A program made the position numbers and the translations under genes. 10,831 nucleotides of DNA from Amoebophrya sp. AT5.2. Its lineage: Eukaryota > Sar > Dinophyceae > Syndiniales > Amoebophryaceae. Position 1 is the stretch's first letter, and each line of letters opens with the position of its first letter. Shown here one piece after another: positions 1-7,528 of this stretch. Location of the stretch: assembly GCA_005223375.1 (NCBI GenBank), contig RXOD01006255.1, positions 1 to 10,831 on the forward strand, read 5' to 3'. The notes beneath the pieces are model-generated. The model worked only from the letters and a program-made list of their open reading frames with translations, made no database searches and was not told the origin of the DNA.

Positions 1-3000
1 GCAATTACGAAGCAAACGCGGCGCGGACTTTTTCCGCCTGAGTTCGCGTCTTCTGGCGCGGCGACTGCTGCTGGTGCGGCCGGGTCATAGACGCGCACTT
101 CCGGCTCATCTTCGAACCCCACGCGCTGTCGTCCGACCTGTCTTCCTTCCTCGCCGCCATCGCCCACTGGCAGCAACCATTTACTTGGTGCGTAGCCTTG
201 AACTGGGACTCGTGGTGGCACCCATCCGGCGTGCGCTTCAAGGATATCATCCGAAATATCTCCGCATATCGTCTCGCGGAAATCGCGGCACCTGATCATC
301 CTCGATTGGCTCGCGTATTTCGGATGAATGGCTCTCCTTTCACCACAATCCGAACACGTCTTCATCACGAAAGGCCCCGTCACCCGAGCGATCATGTCTC
401 CTCGCTCGATTTGCTGCAACAACGTCGGCAGGTACGGCAGGTCCATCTCCGTGATTTCCACCGTGTCCGGCGGCACCACGTAGCTCAAGTCGGTATCGAC
501 GACTCGCTGGCAGAAACGCCGCGCTACGCCCAGTGCCTTTGACGCGGCACCGATTGGCTTCACCAAAACCTTGCCTTCTCGGTTTGGAACAGGATTTACG
601 ACAGTAGCCGGCTCCTGGTCGTCCCCTTTGGTTTTGTACCGGACTAAGTCCCCCTCGTACAGCGGCTCCTTGGCGGAAATGTCCTTCTCGATCTGGTCCT
701 TGAGCTTCGCGATTTTCGCCTGAAACTCCTTGTCCACCAGCTGCATGCCCATGCGGATTCGGGCTCGTTCGACTGCCTGCGCGTCGGCAGCAATCACGTC
801 CCCGCTCGCGTTGGTCAGCTGTTTGTTCTGCTCGTCCCAAAACACCAGAGAGTCGGACTCAGGCGTCGTGATCGGCAACGACGCCATCAGTTCCAGCCGC
901 TGGGACGCCGGTTCCTGCGTCCTCTGCAGGTTCTGCCGAATCCGTTCGTTGCGAACCATGTGGCAGAGGATTACCTGGACTGCAAGGGTAAGCTTCGACA
1001 AGTAGGGGTCGTGGCGGTACGACTCGAGCTGTGTCTTCAGCGTAAGCTGCAGGCGCTCGATCATCGCCATATAGCGCGCTGAGTTGCCCGATGCTATTCG
1101 CAGCCGCATCCCGGCACCCAACATCAAAAGCGCAAGGGCCCGGATGATGTTTTCCGGTCCTGGGTCCACGATGAGTAGGCGGATGATGATCCGGAGAAGA
1201 ACTGCCATTGACGCCACCCGCGTGACGTCCTGCCCGTTCGGGTGCCCTGACGTTAGATCCATGCCTGGCGCAACTGCGTTTACTGCTTCTAACGTCTCCT
1301 GCTCCGTCTTCTCCCGTTTGCACACGATCCGCTTTGGCCCCACCATTTCTCCGCAGGCCTGCTTGTCAAAGCAATTTATCACGTTGACGACTGCTAGCCC
1401 CACGTCGGACCACGGCTCCATCAAAAACGTAGTGTCGAGCTTGGAAACCGCGCGGACGTCCACTCCCAGCCAGGTGCCTCGCACCATGCGCAGCGGGTTT
1501 GCAGAATATCTGAAATGCCGCGTGCTGGTGAGCATTACGGCGTCGCACGCCTTTTCGACGTCCTCGTATCGGAACCGACGGAGTTGCTTGGCCGCTTCGA
1601 GCATGAGTTCCACCTTCGTCATACCCCGCTCGCCAGTACGTCTGGCGATCGCCTTGGCCACGCCGAAAGCGAAGAGCTGTTTCCGGGAGAGACCAAATCG
1701 GGGGTCCTTCCGGCAACACCTGTTCATCTCATCAAACTTCAGCTCCGCCTCCGTCCTTTCCGTCACTCCGAACGGCACTAACTCTCCCGTGCAAGTGATG
1801 CGCTTCAACAACAAGTCCACTCCCCACGTCAGCGAACAGTGCCTGATCCTGTTCTTGTGGACCTTGTCCTTCAGCGACTCCACGATCGCCACATTGTCCA
1901 GGACGCCGTCCCCGACCACAATCGCGATCGTCCCCTTCTCGGAAATCGTCTTCTCAATTTCCCGCCTGAAATTTTCATAGGCGGGCACCGCCCTCACCCG
2001 ATCCACCACGCACTTTGCTATTCCACACCAGCCGCCCTCAAATTCTTGAAGCGGTGAAGGAAGAAGCTCCACTATCTCTGTAGCTGGCTTCGGCTTCTTC
2101 TCGTAGAACTCGCGTGGCACGTAGTGAAGTTTGTGCTTCTGCGACAGCGCTTCCGGCACGCTATCTCCGCGCTGCAGTGATATTACACGCACACCACTAA
2201 ACGTCAGCGGCGGCCTTAACATCGTGTAGAAGCGCTCGCTCAGCGGCGGTTGGAAGAACTCCTCAGTGATCGGCAAATCAAAAAGGTACGGCGGCAGCAC
2301 TGGCTTGCTTCCAGCCTCCTCCTGCTCGAAGAAGTAGTCCACCACTATGCTGCGCACTCGATCTAGTGGTCTGCTGATCAGGAAAACGCTCTTAATCTGG
2401 AACGAGTAGTCGATCTCCAAAAAGTCGCCGAACGGTTGGTCTAGGTCTCGGACCACGCGTGTGGAGGCGCGCGAATCTGGAAAACGGCCTCCGCGATTCC
2501 CCGGCATATTGGTTACGCCGTAGTGCGCCCGCCTGTACCCGTGTACTAGTGCGGGAGGTTCCTGATTGCTGTTGGAAAACTTGAACTCGAACTTGGCCTT
2601 CTCCACCTGTGCTTCGACGGTGGTAGTAATTTTGTTGGCCGAAACATCCTTCAAAAACAACTTCTGCTCATCCATCTTCAGCGGCACTCGATTGCTGTGC
2701 CACGCTGGGTCTGCTGCAAAAACAACTTGTTCCAAGCTCCAGCCCCTATTGGCCTTTGCGATTTCATGAACCCGCTGCGCGAACTCTCCGGTTACGCCGG
2801 CGAAAAGTTCGATATGGTACTTGTCGTCCTCCAGCGGTATTGTCGGCCCACTGGAAAGCCAGGCTCTCGGACTGGTCTCCGATGCCCAGGTGTGACAACC
2901 TATCCGGTTCTTCAATCGCATCCCCAGCAGGCTGCTGGCCCCCTTTCCTTTCCATTCCGTATCATCGATCGCTATCAACTCCGCCACTCCCGAAATCTTC

Positions 3001-3317
3001 AACTGTTCATTTCGGTAAATCACCAGCGCCGTGCCATCAATGAAAACTTCGCCACCCGCCGTGTGCGCGGCCTGCTTCACCCTCGATTCCGGTAGCTGTA
3101 TTTCGTAGCTCAGCCAGAAATCGACTATTGCCCGCGCCATCATGACGGAGTCGAAGTTCTCCCGGTTGAAGCCGGTGTCGAGTTCGGACCGACGTTTTCG
3201 CCATTCTGCTTTGAAGTCCGGGTGCTTGAACACCACCCTAAAAACGTCGATCTTCTCTATCGATAGCTTGATCGAGTTTACGGACGTCTCGGGTCCTCCC
3301 CAAAAGGGAGCGCCGAG
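1..3317 (-). CDS. pol: Pol (protease-integrase) reading frame, -1 relative to Gag, partial at the window edge
   Basis: This frame has no stop from the TAA at 3320-3318 to the left edge (about 1,105 codons). It has no start of its own near its beginning and is probably made as a Gag-Pol fusion by -1 frameshifting at 3308-3302. Domains in order: a retropepsin-like region with ELDTG (D codon 3179-3177) and SSLLGM about 83 residues later (2930-2922); about 300 residues I do not recognise; then an integrase core with TWLGVDV (first D, 1460-1458), IVDPGPEN (second D, 1166-1164) and MIERL (E, 1058-1056). Exactly 35 residues separate the last two acidic residues (DD35E). A YEGDLVRYK segment (659-636) looks like the SH3-like integrase tail. 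A CxxC-x18-C-x7-C motif follows (356-264), then an Ala/Pro-rich linker. The usual HHCC integrase finger is not evident. Integrase is confident; protease is moderate because the residues just before DTG are polar (RRSELDTG). Confidence 0.9.
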
Positions 3318-6300
3318 TTATCCGTGCTCTTGTCCTCGCTGCTGCCCGCGTGCTCGTCGGGCTTGTCCGGCTGCATCTGGTGCTCGAGCTGCGGATCGAA
3401 GTCGCAGCGCGACATGAAGACGCTGATTGGCTCACTGTCGACGTCCTCCACGACCCTGCACATGTCGAAAACATCGCCCGTGCTGTTATCGACCGCAATG
3501 GAGTAGACGGACACCGACGGACGTCGCGCACCGGGTGGTGGCGTACCTCCGCGTCTCTCCTGCCTCGCCTTGCCTTTGCCCTTCTGCTTCCTGGCAAACC
3601 TTGCCAGCGCTACTTCTGGCTTCTCCTTGTCGCCAATGTTACCGCTCGGGCAGTTGAAACTGCGGTGGTCGGTCGCCCCGCAGATGTTGCACGCATCACC
3701 CTGCTTGCAATGGCGAGCCATGTGGCCAATCTGACCGCATTTTGCGCACTTGCCCGGAAAGTAGGGCACGCTCCCGTTCGACGAAGAAGAACTACTCCCG
3801 CCGGAACCCCCAAAGAACGGTTTCTTTCCGTCCCGCTTGGCACCAAACTTGGGGTACAGCGCGTTGATTTCTGCATCCGTCGCGTCGGGAAACCACGTTT
3901 GCAGCTCGTTGATTGTCGGCATCTCCAACTCCTTGATGGTCGTCACTGTTCGGTCGCTGTTGCGCACTTCCTCCATCGTGACAATGTCCTGGTCGTTTAC
4001 TGCCATATGCTTCAGCTCCTCGAAGGTAACAACTGGGCGGCGCGTCAGTCGCTTGATGTCGCGCTCCAGGTCCTTCGGCAGGCTAATGCGGCAGATAATC
4101 TCCTCCCAGATCATCAACCTCTGCAGCAACGAGCAGTTCTGGCCGCAAAGCGAGAAGCCACAGTCGTTGGCAGTATCCTCGATCCGGATCAGTTCCGTCA
4201 AAAGCGTCACGCTGCCCCTCTTCTTCCAGTTCTTCAGACTCCACTCGCGGACGCAGTCCATAAACGTAATCGTCTTCGCTGGATTTTCGACGCATACCAA
4301 CCGCATGTAGTTGTCGAAAGACCACGAATCCTCCACGTCGTCACGGATGATGCGGCGCTGTTTCATTAGTTTTGCCGCGGTGTCATCGTGACAATACTTG
4401 AAGAAGCGGCCGACGAGAAACTGCTCATGAACGGACTCGAGGACTGACCCCTGCGACATCATCGATCCAATCGCCAGGCGGAGTTGGTTGGCGTATGCTT
4501 TCGTATTCCGCATGTCTTTTGCTTGCACCTCGCTCAGCGCGTCCTTGTTGAACTGGAAACGCGCCAGGTCGCGAGAATCGTACTTCTCGCCCTTCTTGTC
4601 GAGGACACTTTGCAGCTTGATGTTGATTTTCGGAATCGCGCCTAGCAAACCATACTCCGACATCTGGACTCCCGAATTCTCGTTCTGCTCGCGGAAGCCC
4701 ATAAACTGGCCGTAGGACAGCAACCCGTTCCCGCTCGGGTCGTTCGGTCCTCCGGGGCCTCCGTTGCCGCCTTGCGCGTCGTTTGGCAAGAGAGGGTCCA
4801 TCGCACCTGGCCCCCACCGCGGCTGCACCTGGCCTGGAAGCAATCCCGGCATGTTCGGCGATCCGCTTCCCGGACTGCCGCCAAAGCTGGGGGTCTGCAT
4901 CCCTGGCGTCGGTTTGCTCTGTCCTGAAAGATTCCAGTTACCCTGAATCATAGCGCCAGAACGGGGTGGCAGGGTAAACCCGCACGTGTGAGCCCCTAGG
5001 CACTCGTTGCAGAACTCGCGGTCGCAGCCCTTGCAACGGAAACCGATTGACGGTTTGTTACACGACGGCATCTCGCAGATTGTCGCGCGCAGGCTGTACG
5101 GCCTGGCCCCGGAAGTGGTCAACGCCGGTGGTGGCGTCGGCACACGATGACCGGTCGTGCCTGCATTCGTGACTGGTTGGCAAATCAAGCTCGGAGCGGA
5201 GGCGGCTGAACTGTTGTTGGTTAGAACTGGCACGCCCTGTACCAACCCGCTTTGGGTAGTTCCGGTCATCCGCCCGACTGCTCCTGGTGATGGAGTGTTC
5301 ACGCGCTGCTTGATCAACTGGCCCCGCAGCTGCTCCATCTGGTCCTTACGAGCTTGCTCTAGTGCGCGATCCCGCGCGTCCCGCAGCCGCTCTCGTTCTT
5401 CACGCTCACGTCGGTCTTCCTGGAGAATCTTCATTAGCTCCGCCATCTGTTTGCCGTTTGCCTCCAGCTGTTCCGAGTTGCGGCGCGAGCCCGCCTCCAG
5501 CTCTTGGGTCTTGACGCGCAGTAGTGCAGCTTCCTCTTGGCGACGTTCTTCTGCATCCTGCAGAGCGCGCTTTTGCTCGGTGCGGAAATGCTGCAACTCC
5601 TGCTGCGTGTGGCGCGCTGTCTCAGATTGGGACGCTGCCGTATCTGCCTTCATCTTGGATAGTTGCTCGGCGACATTCTTCGTTTCGCCTCGTAGCGCAC
5701 CAAGGAAGCCGCCCATCTGCTGTTCGGCGTACACGAACTTCTGATCCATCTCGCTTCGAACTTTAGCTTCGATTTCAGAAGTTGCTACTTGCTGCTGCGT
5801 ACTCGATGCTGACGCGGCGTTCTGCTGTTGCTGCTGCACGTCGCGCACCGCTCGCGCGATCTCGTCCCTCTCCTGGTGGTACTGCTGGCGGTCTTCTACC
5901 AGTTGATTCACCACCATGTTGGTCTGCGTCTGCAGATTGAGATTTGTGTGGACGATCGTCTCCCGCGCATGCACGTCGACCGTAGAAGAAACTGGTTCTG
6001 CACTCGACGATGACCCTGTGCCGATAAAAATCTCCTCCACCTCACGCTCTGCGAAGCTGGCTTCAGACTTCGGCGTCGAAGAACCCCGCGAGCGCGATCC
6101 GGCTCGAACTCCTCGCTGCGACACTGGCCCGTACGGTGCTACTGCAAGGTCGGCAGCAGTTGGGCTTGCCGGACGCAGATTGTTGAAAGCGCGCGGAACG
6201 TCTGTAGCCGCGTGCTGCATCAGTCTGCTGGGACTATCCTCTATCGGGGAGGAAAACTTCTGGCCGAAAGTCGGACTCGCGATCGAAGTAGGACCGGGCA

Positions 6301-6439
6301 AAGCGGTCCGCGCTGGCGACACATTAGGTGTGTCACCGCCATAGAGACTTCCACCGCTCACGTCGACTGCTGGCACGATTGCCTCCTCCTCGGACGCCAT
6401 CGGAACGTCCGGGCGCACCCAGTCGTCGGACCCGCTCAT
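3278..6439 (-). CDS. gag: Gag polyprotein with coiled coil, AN1-like zinc finger, capsid-like region and two CCHC knuckles
   Basis: A 1,053-residue ORF that should form the retrotransposon particle and bind its RNA. Residues 1-150 are Ser/Pro/Ala-rich and look disordered. Residues about 165-380 form a long Gln/Glu/Arg-rich coiled coil. A finger with C455, C460, C469, C472, C477, C480, H484 and C486 resembles AN1 or related treble-cleft fingers. A Gly/Pro-rich linker (about 490-575) follows, then a mostly helical segment (about 575-860) in the capsid position. Two canonical C-x2-C-x4-H-x4-C knuckles (C898-C911 and C917-C930) identify the nucleocapsid and are followed by a basic KQKGKGKARQ tract. 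The ATG at 6439 overlaps the ORF1 stop (ATGA). Near the C-terminus, Pro1045-Phe1046 are encoded by the slippery CCT TTT, so most ribosomes would end seven residues later while a minority enter Pol. The length is well above a typical copia Gag, chiefly from the N-terminal coiled coil and finger. Confidence 0.92.
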   Translation of the reverse strand: MSGSDDWVRPDVPMASEEEAIVPAVDVSGGSLYGGDTPNVSPARTALPGPTSIASPTFGQKFSSPIEDSPSRLMQHAATDVPRAFNNLRPASPTAADLAVAPYGPVSQRGVRAGSRSRGSSTPKSEASFAEREVEEIFIGTGSSSSAEPVSSTVDVHARETIVHTNLNLQTQTNMVVNQLVEDRQQYHQERDEIARAVRDVQQQQQNAASASSTQQQVATSEIEAKVRSEMDQKFVYAEQQMGGFLGALRGETKNVAEQLSKMKADTAASQSETARHTQQELQHFRTEQKRALQDAEERRQEEAALLRVKTQELEAGSRRNSEQLEANGKQMAELMKILQEDRREREERERLRDARDRALEQARKDQMEQLRGQLIKQRVNTPSPGAVGRMTGTTQSGLVQGVPVLTNNSSAASAPSLICQPVTNAGTTGHRVPTPPPALTTSGARPYSLRATICEMPSCNKPSIGFRCKGCDREFCNECLGAHTCGFTLPPRSGAMIQGNWNLSGQSKPTPGMQTPSFGGSPGSGSPNMPGLLPGQVQPRWGPGAMDPLLPNDAQGGNGGPGGPNDPSGNGLLSYGQFMGFREQNENSGVQMSEYGLLGAIPKINIKLQSVLDKKGEKYDSRDLARFQFNKDALSEVQAKDMRNTKAYANQLRLAIGSMMSQGSVLESVHEQFLVGRFFKYCHDDTAAKLMKQRRIIRDDVEDSWSFDNYMRLVCVENPAKTITFMDCVREWSLKNWKKRGSVTLLTELIRIEDTANDCGFSLCGQNCSLLQRLMIWEEIICRISLPKDLERDIKRLTRRPVVTFEELKHMAVNDQDIVTMEEVRNSDRTVTTIKELEMPTINELQTWFPDATDAEINALYPKFGAKRDGKKPFFGGSGGSSSSSSNGSVPYFPGKCAKCGQIGHMARHCKQGDACNICGATDHRSFNCPSGNIGDKEKPEVALARFARKQKGKGKARQERRGGTPPPGARRPSVSVYSIAVDNSTGDVFDMCRVVEDVDSEPISVFMSRCDFDPQLEHQMQPDKPDEHAGSSEDKSTDNSALPFGEDPRRP
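3302..3308 (-). promoter_or_regulatory. -1 programmed ribosomal frameshift site CCCTTTT
   Basis: Read in the Gag frame the heptamer is C CCT TTT, an exact X XXY YYZ pattern. Shifting back by one gives CCC TTT and continues in the Pol frame. It lies in the only stretch (3317-3278) where both frames are open: Pol is closed by TAA at 3320-3318 and Gag by TAA at 3280-3278. Five nucleotides downstream, GGAC/GTCC can form a short stem, and a weak CGATC/GATCG pairing encloses a CTATCGATAG palindrome. A stronger pseudoknot was not found by eye. Confidence 0.85.
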
Positions 6440-6975
6440 TGTAGCTGGATCCCGCGCTGCTGAAGGGAGAGACTGCGCGTCTCCTGCGTAGACTTACGCG
6501 GACAACAAGAGATAGTTTTGCCGCTTGCTGGATCCGTTACGGTGAACGGAAAGTAGTCGCTGCTGATAGGAAGTGCTGTTTCTTCTAATGAGGAACCCCC
6601 ACTAGTTGGTCGTTTTGAATCTACAGAAGAAATTATATTTAGAGGTAGGATTGCTTCTGATGGTGAACCTTGAATTGTTCGGATCGCTGCCTTAGGCGAT
6701 TCTGCCATCACTACCCTTACATTGTCAAAATTTTGTACAAAAGAAGAAGACGCACTACTAGAGGTAGTTCCGGAAAAAACAGTATTGTTATTGTTCTCGT
6801 TCGTTTGCACCTGTACTCTCAAAGACTCTACTTCCCGCTTCAGTTCCTCGTTCTCCCGGAGTAAACTATCATCCTGCTGTTGTTGTTCTTGCCTGAACAA
6901 CGTCTTAGCTTTAGCCAGTCTTTGCCTCGGGTTAAGTCTAGAACGTTTCTTACTGCTTCCCTCGGAATTCTGCAT
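6436..6975 (-). CDS. ORF1: small basic, leucine-zipper-like protein upstream of Gag
   Basis: A 179-residue ORF starting at the first in-frame ATG (6975). The frame is open a little further up but holds only a GTG there. The N-terminus is basic (KKRSR ... RQRLAKAK, residues 9-24), followed by a Gln run and a heptad series L38-L45-L52 in SLLRENEELKREVESLRVQV. This resembles a bZIP or other parallel coiled coil but lacks the canonical bZIP basic signature. The remainder is Ser/Asn/Thr-rich. Its TGA shares bases with the Gag ATG (ATGA), which suggests coupled termination and reinitiation. It is visibly more A/T-rich than Gag. It could be a nucleic-acid-binding accessory protein or an N-terminal Gag segment joined by splicing (see 6460-6497). 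I do not recognise a family; that it is really translated is an inference from position and length. Confidence 0.6.
   Translation of the reverse strand: MQNSEGSSKKRSRLNPRQRLAKAKTLFRQEQQQQDDSLLRENEELKREVESLRVQVQTNENNNNTVFSGTTSSSASSSFVQNFDNVRVVMAESPKAAIRTIQGSPSEAILPLNIISSVDSKRPTSGGSSLEETALPISSDYFPFTVTDPASGKTISCCPRKSTQETRSLSLQQRGIQLQ
6460..6497 (-). other. Candidate 38-nt GT-AG micro-intron joining ORF1 in frame to Gag
   Basis: On the minus strand GTAAGT (6497-6492) is followed by a pyrimidine run ending CTCTCCCTTCAG (to 6460), with a second AG three bases on (a CAGCAG acceptor). Removing 38 or 41 nt deletes the only stop, a TAA inside GTAAGT, between the ORF1 frame and the Gag frame, so ORF1 would run straight into Gag. 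The length is very short for most eukaryotes, so chance is a serious alternative. Confidence 0.25.
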
Positions 6976-7221
6976 TATCGCTCTGGAACGTCCCAAGAAA
7001 AGTTTGACTGTGAAGAAAAGAACTCCCCAAATAAAATGGGTGAACACTGGTCGCTTGTCTGTTTACTTTGCGTAGTACGTTACGTAGTAAATCTAGTACT
7101 GGTATGATTATAAGATACATATCGTCAACGGCCACACTTAAGATTAATTTACCTGTGTGTTGAATTGAAAAGGGCTCAGTTTCTGAATCAAAGGATAGGT
7201 CGGTGAATACATGAACCACTA
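6976..7221 (-). other. Retrotransposon leader between the primer binding site and ORF1
   Basis: About 246 A/T-rich bases with no convincing ORF. It contains one side (7134-7122) of a 13-bp inverted repeat whose partner is in the LTR, and a palindrome-like GTACGTTACGTAG tract near 7074-7087. A packaging or dimerisation signal would be expected in this position, but none can be identified by eye. Confidence 0.5.
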
Positions 7222-7346
7222 CCTCCGCTACCACTGTTAATTTTGATGCAAATACAGGCCTCCGATCGACGTAATTCATACGGAGACCGATCAACGTGAT
7301 CTCATGTAGAGCAAAGATCTTGATTACTGCTATTGGCCGTTGACGA
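7122..7346. repeat. 13-bp perfect inverted repeat bracketing the LTR end and primer binding site
   Basis: TCGTCAACGGCCA at 7122-7134 is the exact reverse complement of 7334-7346. In the element RNA the LTR arm comes first, then the LTR 3' end and primer binding site, then the leader arm. The pair would therefore form a stem closing a loop of about 200 nt around the primer site. Confidence 0.8.
7222..7233 (-). other. Primer binding site, initiator-Met tRNA type
   Basis: The minus strand reads TGGTAGCGGAGG, complementary to a tRNA 3' end CCTCCGCTACCA. The familiar animal initiator-tRNA site is TGGTAGCAGAGG, an 11/12 match. The one difference is a simple acceptor-stem change, and the implied acceptor would begin AGCGGAG, with the A1:U72 pair typical of eukaryotic initiator tRNAs. 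The next bases (AGTGGTTC) also resemble the TGGTTTC that continues such sites. One base (G) separates it from an upstream ...TTAACA, as expected for an LTR end. Confidence 0.72.
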
Positions 7347-7528
7347 ACACACTTACATTAGTCCCATGCTTTGTACCAGTGCCTGGTTGGTACTCCTTGA
7401 CTCAATGAGTAGGTACCACATTGGTTATACATTGTTATCATTCGCTGAGCCTTCAGCGAATCTCCCAAAAGAAAAGAAATCCTATTCGGTTGCCTCGGGT
7501 CTTGAGCCACCCGGGCAGGCAAGAAACA
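7235..7528 (-). repeat. Probable 5' LTR (about 294 bp, outer limit tentative)
   Basis: The inner end is fixed by the primer binding site: the minus strand ends ...AATTAACA one base before it. An LTR should begin TG, and the matching start TGTTTCTTGCC lies at 7528, giving TGTT...AACA ends. A shorter alternative would start at 7349. Within it are a perfect 9-bp hairpin (7440-7448 with 7453-7461), small palindromes at 7375-7417, a TATAACC (7429-7423) that could be a core promoter, and an imperfect 25-bp-period direct repeat (7262-7275 and 7287-7300). The 3' copy needed for proof is outside the window. Confidence 0.45.
7440..7461. repeat. Short perfect hairpin within the probable LTR
   Basis: ATTCGCTGA and TCAGCGAAT form a 9-bp stem with a GCCT loop. 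A purine-rich tract (CCCAAAAGAAAAGAAA) lies beside it. In a nuclear genome this is not a bacterial-type terminator; it may be a structured element of the LTR. Confidence 0.6.

Larger units (their letters stand above)
1..7528 (-). mobile_element. LTR retrotransposon, Ty1/copia-like gene order, 5' portion (3' end beyond the window)
   Basis: In minus-strand order the sequence shows a candidate LTR, a tRNA primer binding site, a leader, ORF1, Gag with two CCHC zinc knuckles, a -1 frameshift site, a retropepsin-like domain and a DD35E integrase. Gag and Pol are fully open over more than 6.4 kb with no internal stop, so this copy is young or still under selection. Reverse transcriptase and RNase H are not seen. 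With integrase ahead of them this is the copia order, and they are expected left of position 1 with the 3' LTR. The right limit (7528) is inferred from a TGTT...AACA LTR pattern and is uncertain; the coding identity is secure. An RT-less element cannot be excluded from this window alone. Confidence 0.93.

Noticed and set aside
1084..1980. 298-residue plus-strand ORF
   Set aside because: Antisense shadow of the fully open Pol frame, with Ser/Thr/Arg-rich composition and no recognisable domain.
3350..4369. 339-residue plus-strand ORF
   Set aside because: Antisense to the Gag zinc-knuckle and capsid-like region, whose minus-strand motifs are unambiguous.
6820..6975. ORF1 as a true bZIP transcription factor
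   Set aside because: Leucine heptads are present but the conserved Asn/Arg basic-region signature is not, so only a zipper-like description is justified.
6976..7047. Extension of ORF1 to a GTG at 7047, giving a hydrophobic N-terminus
   Set aside because: Non-ATG start; the first ATG is at 6975, which removes the apparent membrane segment.
6950..7294. 114-residue minus-strand ORF across the leader and primer site
   Set aside because: Crosses the LTR end and primer binding site and overlaps ORF1 in another frame; most likely chance in A/T-rich sequence.
7440..7480. Hairpin followed by an A-rich tract, like a bacterial terminator
   Set aside because: The context is a eukaryotic retroelement and the tract is not a T-run on the coding strand.
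7501..7509. TGGCTCAAG on the minus strand, matching the last nine bases of the dinoflagellate spliced leader
   Set aside because: The upstream bases do not match the rest of the 22-nt leader, and nine bases can occur by chance; it also lies inside the probable LTR.
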